Assembly: GCA_964390795.1 (NCBI GenBank)
Contig: CAYMLQ010000045.1
Location: 1-24,749 of the forward strand
Direction of reading: 5' to 3'
Length of the DNA: 24,749 nt
Origin: CAYMLQ01 sp964390795
GTDB lineage: Bacteria > Verrucomicrobiota > Kiritimatiellia > RFP12 > UBA1067
Shown here piece by piece: positions 16,101-23,421 of the stretch. Made by a program: the position numbers and the translations under genes. The stretch's first letter is position 1. Each line of letters opens with the position of its first letter. The notes under the pieces are model-generated. The model ran no database searches. It was given only the letters and a program-made list of their open reading frames with translations, and was not told where the DNA came from.

Positions 16101-18816
16101 CGAACTGGTCATTCTGAATGAAGACACCTCCGTCTACCACCAGTCCTTATACGACCAGATCACCCATCTGATTGTTTCAGGGATAGAGGCGCCCATGCTG
16201 GACAAACCGGGCGGCATCTTTGTCCGGCGCCTCGAGCAGATCCCCTCCGAGGATCGCATGCTTCTGTTAGCCGCCGCGCGAATCGTTCTGGACGATGAGA
16301 AAGGAACGCTGACGGAACAACTGGATGACCGGAGCGTGTTAGACCCTTTGATCCCAGCCTTGATCCCTTCGCGCTCCGTGTGGCCCGATGTGCCCAAGCC
16401 CATCCCGCCGCGTGATCTGATCTTCCAAAACGGGTTCGGCGGGTTCACCCGCGACGGGCGCGAGTACATCATCACGCTGGCACGCGGACAGATGACCCCT
16501 GCGCCGTGGGTCAACGTGCTGGCCAACCCGTATTTCGGGACGGTCGTCTCTGAGAGCGGCGCGGCCTACACCTGGGTCGAGAATGCGCACGAGTTCCGGC
16601 TGACGCCCTGGAGTAATGACGCTGTTCAAGACACCACGGGTGAGGCGTTCTACATTCGCGACGAGCAGACCGGCCAGTTCTGGTCGCCGACGCCGCTGCC
16701 TGCGCGCGGAGCCACCCCCTATGTTATCCGGCATGGCTTTGGCTACACCGTGTTTGAGCACAGCGAAAACGGCATTGCCTCCGAGCTGTGGGTCTACGTG
16801 GCGATGGACGCGCCGGTGAAGTTCGCGGTCTTGAAACTACGCAATGTCTCCGGGCGGCCGCGCCGCATGTCCGCCACCGGCTACTGGGAATGGGTGTTGG
16901 GTGACCTGCGGCAGAAGAGCCTGCTGCACGTGCAAACCGAAGTGGACATCAAGACCGGCGCCTTGCTGGCGCGCAACACGTACAACACCGAGTTTCCAGA
17001 CCGCATCGCGTTCCTTGACGTGCACGACACCGGGCGCACGCTGACCGGCGACCGCAAAGAGTTCATCGGCAGAAACGGCACGCTGACACAGCCCGCCGCC
17101 CTGAAGCGCGTGCGGCTATCCGGCAAAGTCGGCGCGGGGCTTGACCCGTGCGGTGCGGTTCAGCTCTCCTTCAACTTGCAGGATGGACAGGAACGCGAAA
17201 CCAGCTTCCGCCTCGGCGTCGGCCGGAACGCGGGGGAGGTGCAGAACCTGATCCAGCGCTTTCGGAGCGCGGACGCCAGCCGTCTGGCGCTCGAAGGCGT
17301 CTGGGCGTATTGGATCCGGACGCTGGGCGCGGTGGCGGTCGAGACGCCCGACCCCGCCGTGAACGTGATGGCGAACGGCTGGCTGCTGTACCAGACTTTG
17401 AGCTGCAGGGTCTGGGGCCGGACCGGGTTCTACCAGTCCGGCGGCGCCTACGGCTTCCGCGACCAGTTGCAGGACGTGATGGCGCTGGTGCACTGCGAGC
17501 CCGCGCTCACCCGCGAGCACCTGCTCCGCGCCGCCACGCACCAGTTCCGCGAAGGCGACGTGCAGCACTGGTGGCATCCGCCTGCGGGTCGCGGCGTGCG
17601 GACACATTTTTCCGACGATTTCCTGTGGCTGCCGTATGTGACCTGCCGTTACGTCGCCTGCGTCGCGGACACCGGCGTGCTCGACGAGAAGGTTCCCTTT
17701 CTCGAGTCGAGGGCGCTCAGGCCGGAGGAGGAGGCGACCTACGATTTGCCGACCCGCTCCGAGGAGTCGGCCACGCTTTACCAGCACTGCGTGCGCGCCA
17801 TCGAGCGCGGGCTGGCCTTCGGCGAACACGGGCTGCCGCTGATCGGCTGCGGCGACTGGAACGACGGCATGAACCGGATCGGACATCAGGGGCGCGGGGA
17901 AAGCGTGTGGCTGGCGTTCTTTCTATACGACGTGCTCACCCGGTTCGCCGCACTGGCGCGCCAGCGCGGCGACACCGTCTTTGCCGAGCGTTGCTTGGCC
18001 CAGTCGCTTCACCTGCAAGGGAACATCGAGCGCCACGCCTGGGACGGCCAGTGGTATCTCCGCGCCTTCTTCGACAGCGGCGAGCCGCTCGGTTCCCAGG
18101 CCAATCAGGAGTGCCAGATCGACTCCCTGCCGCAGAGCTGGTCGGTGCTCAGCGGCGCGGGCGATCCGGCCCGCTCGCGCCAGGCGCTGCAGGCTGTAGA
18201 CGAGCGTCTGGTCCGGCGTGACACCGGACTCATTCAAGTGCTTGACCCGCCCTTCGATCAGTCCCCGCTCAACCCCGGCTACATCAAAGGCTACATCCCC
18301 GGCGTTCGCGAGAACGGCGGCCAGTACACCCACGGTGCGATTTGGACGGCCATGGCCTTCGCGCGTCTGGGAGAGGGCGAGCGCGCCTGGGAACTCTTCA
18401 CGATGCTGAACCCCGTGCATCACGGTGGGACGCCCGAGCAGATCGCCACCTACAAAGTTGAGCCCTACGTCGTCGCGGCGGACGTGTATGCGGTCGCGCC
18501 GCACGCGGGCCGGGGCGGCTGGACGTGGTACACGGGCTCGGCAGGCTGGATGTACCGGCTGCTGCTCGAGACCCTGTTGGGCGTGCACCTCGAGGGCGAG
18601 CGGCTGCGCCTGACGCCCCTGCTGCCCAAAGCGTGGGACACCTTTGCGATCCACTACCGCTTCCGTCAAACGGTTTACCACATCACCGTCACGCGACTCG
18701 GCAGCGATTACTCTAACTCGACCCGGCTCTTCCTCGACGGCGAAGAGTTGCCCGGCGAGACCATTCCCCTCACCGATGATCGTAAAGAGCACGCCGTTGA
18801 AGTGAAAGTCCGCTAG
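10198..18816 (+). CDS. ndvB: Cyclic beta-1,2-glucan synthase (NdvB/ChvB/Cgs type)
   Basis: 2872 residues, full length for the family (Brucella Cgs is about the same size), with no frameshift. It polymerises UDP-glucose into beta-1,2-glucan and cyclises it for the periplasm. Order: N-terminal cytoplasmic region (1-400); membrane segments (about 410-470); GT84 transferase with the D633-T-D635 motif and 'RRHRW' ending at Trp782; more membrane segments (about 820-1000). Next come a glycoamylase-like domain (about 1290-1500; 'FNVTEHRCDSSFYDLL', 'WSGSMFEYLMPLLVMPNYEQ') and two GH94 supersandwich domains (about 1595 and 2070). The last domain is a phosphorylase-like GH94 barrel with 'GCGDWNDGMNRIG' (Asp2553, Asp2556), thought to set chain length by phosphorolysis. 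It stands alone with no export gene (ndvA/chvA) in the window. The upstream 19-bp motif may control it. Confidence 0.95.
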   Translation: MQTLSLRWQSSVARLFHSRPHANEPPLRAELFSVEQLARHAKALAAGHRVSSGYGRNRLLARLGQNEAILRSFNRTTYAVQQGQQVTPAAEWLLDNFYLIEEQIQMAKRHLPRGYSRELPRLLNGHSAGLPRVYDIVLELISHVDAQIDAGPLSAFVAAYQSVVSLKLGELWAIPIMLRLGLIENLQRVTSRLATAREDRDLADRWVNRLQEMAEKNPSHLVVVVAEMAQSDHSLSSAFVAAFCQHLSRHSPVLHLARIWLEQRLAEQGLSIEQLIHMESQNQAADQVSVSHSIASLRFLSALDWKAFVESLSLVEATLSTDPAGVYREMDFPTRDRYRHSVEAISRHGSLSEAAVAEQAIRLAADSARQKGPEDRTAHVGYYLIDKGQPALGRLASVRWPWRTLIERSIHRFPLIFYAGGIGALTCLATLGLVLQARTFGVHGWRLAFFALVFLLCASQLALSLMNWLSTLLIKPSRLPRLDTSTGIGSEGRTMVVVPTMLTSMEGIDRLIESLEIHHLANRDPHLHFALLTDFRDAAQETMPEDDELLLRVLAGVRMLSRKYASDRPDLFFLFHRPRRWNAGEGLWMGYERKRGKLMEFNALLRGGSKHCFSEIVGATAILPLVKYVITLDTDTQLPRDSARQLVGTLAHPLNRPAFDTKRGIVTEGYSILQPRVGVSLPSARRSWFVRLSAGDSGIDPYTREVSDVYQDVFQEGSFIGKGIYDVDAFQQAINGRFPENTILSHDLLEACHARSALVSDVEFYEEFPSRYNVDVDRRHRWIRGDWQITQWLLPRVPGADARRMANPLTVLSQWKIFDNLRRSLVPIALLSLILGTWLLLPQSGGLGSLFVLSLITLPGLLSVLIQAVRKPTDLPWPMHLRSVAGSGSRQLGQIFLTLAFLPYDAFISLDAVGRTLLRLLVTRKRLLEWQTSGDVERIKRADLVGFFVTMWVAPAVAGGAGLFLGSTQSDELLLALPILTLWLSAPWIAWWISQPIEAAAPALTEDQVTFLRRTARKTWRFFETFVTAQENWLPPDNFQEIPVPTVASRTSPTNMGLALLANLAACDFGFLPVGGLLRRTQDALATMHRLERHRGHFYNWYDTQTLKPLLPHYVSSVDSGNLAGHLLTLGAGLRELAAESTFSPQIFAGLRDTVAILRESVRDAAALAALDAELAQAPTCLRTAHRLLAQATSQAAVIAAALENERPEVKVWAQALQRACEELLSDMRFIAPWLPLAESQADTPAEHAALLDRLDLAPSLRELAALDQSALPLLGGLRETVEHARARLLALEAAAAECDALAAMDFTFLFDPARDLFSIGFNVTEHRCDSSFYDLLASEARLCSYVAIALGQVHQEHWFSMGRLLVASRGDPILVSWSGSMFEYLMPLLVMPNYEQTLLDHTCKAAVRQQIDYGKANGVAWGISESGYNRTDIQLNYQYRAFGVPGLGLKRGLAEDLVIAPYASAMALMISPRPACENLQRLAAEGREGAYGFFEAVDHTPSRLPPNETSVTVRSFMAHHQGMSLLALANLLHDSPMQRRFMACPMLKAADLLLQERVPRTAASVLVEDLTHETTRIAPGESENVMRVFTNPTPPAPEVHLLSNGRYHVVVSSAGCGYSRWQDLALTRWREDATRDCWGSFVYLRDVATGEYWSAAYQPTLRATKGYEAIFTQARAEFRQRHAGLEIHTSICVSPEDDVELRRITLTNRSSATRVIELTSYAEVVLAAQTADEAHAAFSNLFVQTEFERPSSALLCTRRARSQEERPPWLLHLMVGQGGDQGELSCETDRLRFIGRGGTLAAPAALQSASPLSNTVGSVLDPIVSLRRTVSLPPHAIAVIDLVFGAAATREEALAYVEKYQSPRMADRACDLAWTHSQVTLHMLNATEAEAQLYGRLASALIYADPARRANPSVLRSNRRGQSGLWSYGISGDSPIVLLRIGDTEKIELVRQLIRAHSYWRMKGLTVELVILNEDTSVYHQSLYDQITHLIVSGIEAPMLDKPGGIFVRRLEQIPSEDRMLLLAAARIVLDDEKGTLTEQLDDRSVLDPLIPALIPSRSVWPDVPKPIPPRDLIFQNGFGGFTRDGREYIITLARGQMTPAPWVNVLANPYFGTVVSESGAAYTWVENAHEFRLTPWSNDAVQDTTGEAFYIRDEQTGQFWSPTPLPARGATPYVIRHGFGYTVFEHSENGIASELWVYVAMDAPVKFAVLKLRNVSGRPRRMSATGYWEWVLGDLRQKSLLHVQTEVDIKTGALLARNTYNTEFPDRIAFLDVHDTGRTLTGDRKEFIGRNGTLTQPAALKRVRLSGKVGAGLDPCGAVQLSFNLQDGQERETSFRLGVGRNAGEVQNLIQRFRSADASRLALEGVWAYWIRTLGAVAVETPDPAVNVMANGWLLYQTLSCRVWGRTGFYQSGGAYGFRDQLQDVMALVHCEPALTREHLLRAATHQFREGDVQHWWHPPAGRGVRTHFSDDFLWLPYVTCRYVACVADTGVLDEKVPFLESRALRPEEEATYDLPTRSEESATLYQHCVRAIERGLAFGEHGLPLIGCGDWNDGMNRIGHQGRGESVWLAFFLYDVLTRFAALARQRGDTVFAERCLAQSLHLQGNIERHAWDGQWYLRAFFDSGEPLGSQANQECQIDSLPQSWSVLSGAGDPARSRQALQAVDERLVRRDTGLIQVLDPPFDQSPLNPGYIKGYIPGVRENGGQYTHGAIWTAMAFARLGEGERAWELFTMLNPVHHGGTPEQIATYKVEPYVVAADVYAVAPHAGRGGWTWYTGSAGWMYRLLLETLLGVHLEGERLRLTPLLPKAWDTFAIHYRFRQTVYHITVTRLGSDYSNSTRLFLDGEELPGETIPLTDDRKEHAVEVKVR

Positions 18817-18840
18817 GCACCGACACGCTCTTTTATTTTT
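18784..18840 (+). terminator. Possible ndvB terminator
   Basis: AAAGAGC at the end of the ndvB coding region (18784-18790) can pair with GCTCTTT (18827-18833), and a T-rich tail follows (tttattttt). The loop is long (36 nt), so it is a weak call. Confidence 0.3.
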
Positions 18841-18844
18841 GTGC

Positions 18845-18873
18845 TTGCAACTATATCACAATGTGATATAGAC
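18845..18873 (+). promoter_or_regulatory. Promoter with palindromic operator for the XRE operon
   Basis: A dyad with perfect 9-bp arms CTATATCAC (18851-18859) and GTGATATAG (18863-18871) around AAT. A possible -35 TTGCAA (18845-18850) and -10 TATAGA (18867-18872) bracket it with a 16-bp spacer, so a protein on the dyad would block RNA polymerase. It is about 50 bp before the XRE start; self-repression by that regulator is the simplest reading. Confidence 0.6.
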
Positions 18874-18919
18874 TGTCCTCGTTGCGTAGAAATGTAGGCA
18901 GCTTGAAAGGACGCCGCAG

Positions 18920-19357
18920 ATGAGTGTTACGAAGTCAGAGCTGAACGAGTGGGTGCGGGATGTTCGAGGCGCGCTCGGGCTGTCACAGTCCCAGTTAGCC
19001 CGCCTGCTGGGCGTCTCTCCGCGTGCGGTTCAGAGCTACGAACAGGGGTGGCGAACGCTGCCCCAGCCCACCGCCACGCAACTGATGACCGTGCTGGCCC
19101 TGCACCGCGACCACCCGGACCAGTACACGCCCTGCTGGAGCCTGACCGGATGTCCGGCAGAAAAACGTGCCCGCTGCGCGGCAGACAAGGTCGGCCGCGG
19201 GCGCTTCTGCTGGCTCTTATCGGGCCAAGCGTGCGGCGGCCCGAAAGTGACGGGTCCGCTGCTTTGTATCGACTGTGTTGTGATCAGAAATCTGCTGACG
19301 GGCCCTTGCCGGCGTACCCTCGCTGGGCCGGAGCACTCAGCCAAAGAAGCGAAATGA
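18920..19357 (+). CDS. XRE-family regulator with Cys-rich CW-type C-terminal domain
   Basis: 145 residues; GAAAGGA precedes the ATG. Residues about 10-62 form a Cro/CI-type helix-turn-helix ('LGLSQSQLARLLGVSPRAVQSYEQGWR'). The C-terminal half has a regular Cys pattern: C72-W73, C78, C86, C97-W98, C105, C116-x2-C119 and C130. The repeated CW pair resembles the 'two-CW' domain seen in some bacterial signalling proteins and suggests a bound metal or a redox-sensitive cluster. It is the first gene of a tight operon (13 bp to the beta-helix gene) and probably binds the dyad at 18851-18871. It may sense metal, redox state or oxygen to control the two surface proteins; the ligand is unknown. Confidence 0.85.
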   Translation: MSVTKSELNEWVRDVRGALGLSQSQLARLLGVSPRAVQSYEQGWRTLPQPTATQLMTVLALHRDHPDQYTPCWSLTGCPAEKRARCAADKVGRGRFCWLLSGQACGGPKVTGPLLCIDCVVIRNLLTGPCRRTLAGPEHSAKEAK

Positions 19358-19370
19358 TGGAGGTGTTCCA

Positions 19371-22283
19371 ATGAACACTCAGCAAAAATTCCTGGCGCTG
19401 TGCGCCTCTGTACTGAGCCTGACGTGCTCCGTTTACGCCCAAGGCAGTCTGACGCCTCCGGGCGCGCCGGCCCCGACGATGAGAACGCTCGACCAGCTTG
19501 AGCCGAGGATGCCCATCGGGACCGTACCGTTCGTAATCACCCAGCCCGGCTCCTACGTGGTTGTACGCAACCTCAGCGGCTCCGCAGGCTGCATCACCGT
19601 GTCGGCCTCGGACGTGACGATCGACCTGAACGGCTTCACGCTGACGGGCGACCGCCTGGTGCTCGGGCATGCCGTCATCATTGTGCCGGGCGCAGATAAC
19701 GTCGAGATTCGGAACGGCGTGATCCAGCAGTGGGGCGATGACGGCATACACGCCCCAGGCGTGACGGATCTTCAGCTACACAACGTTCGCGTCGCGCAGT
19801 GCGCCGGAGACGGGGTCGAGGTCGGCTCCGCCACGATACGCGACGTGACCGTCGCCGACAACGCCGGGGCTGGGCTCCGGGCCGGCAGCGGCATGGGCGC
19901 CGGCAAAGTCTCCGTACACGACATCAGCTTCATGAAGGCCGCCCGCAACGGCGGCGGCGGCATCTCCTTCGTCGGCCCCTGCGACGCCTCCGTGTGCGAC
20001 TCGCATGTGTTGGACAACACCGGGAACGGCGTCGCGTGGGCGACCTCTCTTGCGGGTGACCACGCACGCGTTTGTCTGCAACGGTGCGACGTGAGCGGCA
20101 ACACGGGGCGCGGGCTGCATATTGAGGAGGCCTCGGCGGTCAGGGTGGTCTGCTCAACGCGCGGAAGCTCATTCTTGAGTAACGGCGGGGACGGCATCGC
20201 GGTGCTGCTCACGCATGCTGACGCAGGGCTCCAGCTCGACCTGCGGGAGGGTTCGGCTTCCGGCAACGGTGGCTGCGGAATGAACATCCAAGAGGGAGCC
20301 TGCAATGATAACAGGAACGTGATAGCGGACTTCGATTTATCGCTCAACGTACTCGACGGCGGCATGAAAATTGACACGATCGAATCTCCCAGCTTCTTTA
20401 CCCGTGTTGTGGCGCGAGGCAACGGCAGGCGCGGGCTGGCCGTCGAGGGCGGCACCTGGACTCTGGAGGACTGCACGGTCGCCGACAACGTCAGCCACGG
20501 CATCGCGTCGGTGATGCGGACCAGCCACAACGGACATGTGACGCTCATCAAGTTCGCGGACTGCGACGTGGCGCGCAACGGCGGCAGCGGGGTGGCCATC
20601 GCTCCCGACGCGAACGGAGGCCCTTACAAGGTCGCCATGCAGGACATGCACGTACATGACAACGGCAACGGCGGCATCACCTATATCGGTACCTGCGACG
20701 CCACCGTGGAAGACGCGAGCGTGTCTGGCAACACCGGCAACGGGCTCTCCTGGGCCTCTGCAGTTGGTGGCGGCGGAACGGGCGGCGCGCCGGCGATCCC
20801 CTCGCGCTGTGTTCTGAAAAGTTTCAAGAGCATCAAGAACAGCGCAAGCGGCCTGTACGTTTCGGAGCCCGGACCGGTGGATCTTGATTGTGATTTCTCC
20901 GCGTGCGTGTTTGACGGCAACGGCGCCGACGGCGTGACGTTGCTGCTGACGCACGTCGACGCGCGGCTCGACATCGTGTGCCGCGGCGGCGAGTGCGCCG
21001 ACAACGCCGCGCATGGCCTCAACATCGCGGCGGGCAAGCGATCCAACCAGGGCTTCTTCGATATCGCGCTGTCGCGCAACGGCGGCAGCGGCTTACACAA
21101 GATCGACGCCGGCGTCGAACCTGGAACGATGGAGCGCGTGGTCGCACAGAAGAACGCCTTACACGGCCTCGACCTGACTGGCGGCACCTGGAGCATTGGG
21201 CGCTGCACCGTTTCGGACAACATCGGGGGCGGCGTCGTCTACGCCTCGAGGCATGCCAGGCTCAAACATGTAAGCCTCCTGAAAGTGTACGACTGCACGA
21301 TGGAGCGCAACGGCGGCGACGGGCTGTACGTCCACACGGTTGAGGATGACGCCAGCTATAAAGTTTCCATGCAGGACATGCACTTCCGCTCGAACACCGG
21401 CAGCGGTGTTCGCTTGAGCTGCGACAACGCCCTATGCTCCGTGGAGCTCGATGCGCTGGACTGCTCCGCCAGTGGCAACGCGGCCTGCGGCGTCCGCCTT
21501 CACGCGGCCGTGGCCATGGACAAGGGGCTGCGCTTCAGGGTCAAGGGCGGCGACTGCGACGACAACGCGCAGGGCGGAATCTTCGTGGACGATTCGGCGG
21601 ATGTCCGCTCCGGCGTGCTGATCGGCTGCGTGCTGCGCGATAACGGCACGACGAGCTCCCAGGCACCGGGCTTCCGGGCGCCGGGCGGCGCCTTGCGCCT
21701 CGAGCGCTGCGTCGCGTCGGGCAACTCCGGCGACGGGTTCCTGATCACCCGGCCGCCCCAGGTGGGAACCCTCTACCAGTTCAGCCTGTCTTGCGACGGC
21801 TGCGACGCCGTTCGTAACGGCGGTTCGGGCATCGTGGTCGCGAGTTTCGACGCCTCCACCCACGCGCCCGTCTCCGTCGTCGGCGGACAGGTCTGCGACA
21901 ACACCCTCCATGGCATCGACCTCTCGACTTCGCCGGGCGCTCGGGGCCGTGTGCACGCTTTACACTGCGGGGCGAACCGCGTACACGGGCTGCTCTCGGC
22001 TGCAGCCAGCCTCGACGTCTGCGACAACCAGTTCACGGGCAACGTCGGCTCCGGCCTGCACGTGCTGTCGGGCGCGCACCGCGTCGCGCGCAACGTGTGC
22101 GCGGACAATGCGGTTGGCGTCTACCTGACCGCGGCCGGCAGCACGGTGCTGCAGAACACCTTCAGCGGCAGTGCCGGCGGGGTGCCCCAGGTTGCGGTTG
22201 AGGACGCGAGCGGGGCCTGCGACGTTGCGCCCCCGCAGAACGCGGCCAGCGGGACCAACCCGCTCGGGAATCTGGTCTTTTAA
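19371..22283 (+). CDS. Secreted right-handed parallel beta-helix protein
   Basis: 970 residues; GGAGG lies 7 nt before the ATG. Signal peptide about 1-24 (…CSVYAQ), then a conserved-looking segment 'LTPPGAPAPTMRTLDQLEPR' and 'PGSYVVVRNLSG', then parallel beta-helix coils ('VTIDLNGFTLTG', 'NGGSGV', 'NTGNGL', 'DNAxxG' turns) to the end. Within the helix a larger unit of about 241-244 residues repeats: starts near 180 (VSVHDISF), 421 (VAMQDMHV) and 665 (VSMQDMHF), the third being shorter and diverged. Such helices are found in polysaccharide lyases and adhesins, but no catalytic site can be identified. The C-terminus lacks a recognisable sorting signal. It lies between the XRE regulator and a TSP3 protein (12 bp) in one operon. 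Confidence 0.85.
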   Translation: MNTQQKFLALCASVLSLTCSVYAQGSLTPPGAPAPTMRTLDQLEPRMPIGTVPFVITQPGSYVVVRNLSGSAGCITVSASDVTIDLNGFTLTGDRLVLGHAVIIVPGADNVEIRNGVIQQWGDDGIHAPGVTDLQLHNVRVAQCAGDGVEVGSATIRDVTVADNAGAGLRAGSGMGAGKVSVHDISFMKAARNGGGGISFVGPCDASVCDSHVLDNTGNGVAWATSLAGDHARVCLQRCDVSGNTGRGLHIEEASAVRVVCSTRGSSFLSNGGDGIAVLLTHADAGLQLDLREGSASGNGGCGMNIQEGACNDNRNVIADFDLSLNVLDGGMKIDTIESPSFFTRVVARGNGRRGLAVEGGTWTLEDCTVADNVSHGIASVMRTSHNGHVTLIKFADCDVARNGGSGVAIAPDANGGPYKVAMQDMHVHDNGNGGITYIGTCDATVEDASVSGNTGNGLSWASAVGGGGTGGAPAIPSRCVLKSFKSIKNSASGLYVSEPGPVDLDCDFSACVFDGNGADGVTLLLTHVDARLDIVCRGGECADNAAHGLNIAAGKRSNQGFFDIALSRNGGSGLHKIDAGVEPGTMERVVAQKNALHGLDLTGGTWSIGRCTVSDNIGGGVVYASRHARLKHVSLLKVYDCTMERNGGDGLYVHTVEDDASYKVSMQDMHFRSNTGSGVRLSCDNALCSVELDALDCSASGNAACGVRLHAAVAMDKGLRFRVKGGDCDDNAQGGIFVDDSADVRSGVLIGCVLRDNGTTSSQAPGFRAPGGALRLERCVASGNSGDGFLITRPPQVGTLYQFSLSCDGCDAVRNGGSGIVVASFDASTHAPVSVVGGQVCDNTLHGIDLSTSPGARGRVHALHCGANRVHGLLSAAASLDVCDNQFTGNVGSGLHVLSGAHRVARNVCADNAVGVYLTAAGSTVLQNTFSGSAGGVPQVAVEDASGACDVAPPQNAASGTNPLGNLVF

Positions 22284-22295
22284 AGGAGGTGCGCC

Positions 22296-23171
22296 ATGAA
22301 CACGAAACTCATCGCAGTGGCTCTGGCGCTGGCGGCTGGTGTCGGCGTTGTGCGCGCGGAAAGCACGGTCAACCCCGTGCACCGCTACGCGTACGGCGCT
22401 AACGCCGGCTGGATCGACGCCCGCGCGGACGCCGTGAACGGCGCCGCGCTCGGCCGGACTTACTGTACCGGACACCTCTGGAGCGGCAACGTCGGCTGGA
22501 TCGGCCTCGGCAACGGGCCGACCAACGGCTGGCGCTACTCGAACGCCTCGGGCAGCGACTGGGGCGTCAACCACGACGGGGCCGGCCGCCTGACGGGCTA
22601 CGCGTACGGGGCGAACATCGGCTGGGTCACTTTCGAGCAGACCTACGGGCAGCCCCGCATCGACCTGCTCACGGGCGACCTCAGCGGCTACGCCTGGGGC
22701 GCGAACGTCGGCTGGATCAGCCTCGCCAACAGCCAGGCCTTCGTGCGAACGGATATGCTCGGCGCGGGGCCCGACACGGACGGCGACGGGATACCTGACG
22801 CCTGGGAGTATCAGACCGCAGGCGATCTCCTGACGCTGCAAGGCGGCGGCGCGGACTTCGACCACGACGGCGTCACCGACACCGAGGAGGCCCTCGCCGA
22901 CACCGACCCGCGCGATCCCGGCTCGCGGCTCGTAATCACCGCGTTCGAGCGCGCGGGGGACACGGACGTGGCGAGCTGGCCGGTTGCCCAGACAAGGCTC
23001 TATCGTCTGATGCAGACCGACAGCCTGACTCCCTCTCCGCCCGTCTGGACGGACAGCGGGCAAGGACTGATTCAGCCGGAGGGCGCGCCCGCCGTGACCC
23101 GCGGCGTCACGGATGCCGCCTCTACGCAACGGTTCTATCGCGTCCAGTCCATCGTGCCGCTGTCCCCGTAA
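22296..23171 (+). CDS. Secreted GWI-repeat / TSP3 calcium-loop protein
   Basis: 291 residues; AAAGGAGG precedes the ATG. Signal peptide about 1-21 (…VVRA). Four short repeats follow: 'YAYGANAGWID', 'HLWSGNVGWIGLG', 'GYAYGANIGWVTF' and 'GYAWGANVGWISL'. Two thrombospondin-3-type Ca loops come next, 'DTDGDGIPDAWE' and 'DHDGVTDTEE', then a beta-rich tail ending 'RFYRVQSIVPLSP', the same style of end as other secreted proteins here. No enzyme motif is seen; it is likely a surface or matrix protein that binds calcium. It is co-transcribed with the beta-helix gene, suggesting that the two act together at the cell surface. Confidence 0.8.
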   Translation: MNTKLIAVALALAAGVGVVRAESTVNPVHRYAYGANAGWIDARADAVNGAALGRTYCTGHLWSGNVGWIGLGNGPTNGWRYSNASGSDWGVNHDGAGRLTGYAYGANIGWVTFEQTYGQPRIDLLTGDLSGYAWGANVGWISLANSQAFVRTDMLGAGPDTDGDGIPDAWEYQTAGDLLTLQGGGADFDHDGVTDTEEALADTDPRDPGSRLVITAFERAGDTDVASWPVAQTRLYRLMQTDSLTPSPPVWTDSGQGLIQPEGAPAVTRGVTDAASTQRFYRVQSIVPLSP

Positions 23172-23361
23172 AGGGGCGGCGGCGAATTTCACCCCAAGAA
23201 AACAAGACGTCTAGCCCTCACAGTGAAGCCAGATGCGGTTACGCACATATGGGCCGGGGCCGGTACAACGTACGGCCCTGAGCAACCACGGCTTGCTGTT
23301 GACTTCAGCCGACCTACGCACCTGTCCCCAGGCCCTGTCTCTACGAACTCGTCACAATTAA
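23172..23361. other. Gap before the BON gene, with a hairpin
   Basis: No gene seen. A hairpin with one bulged base, arms 23257-23266 and 23270-23278 (GGGCC-G-GTAC / GTACGGCCC), has no T tail. The in-frame TAA upstream of the BON gene is at 23359-23361. BON-like sequence begins abruptly at about 23374. Confidence 0.55.
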
Positions 23362-23421
23362 TACCAAGTCCTTTTCCGCCTGGCGCAGGAGACGGCGGCA
23401 AGCCTGCCCGGCGTCACCCGC

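Noticed and set aside
21960..23192. 410-codon minus-strand open frame
   Set aside because: Covers the ends of two plus-strand secreted-protein genes with good ribosome sites; shadow composition.
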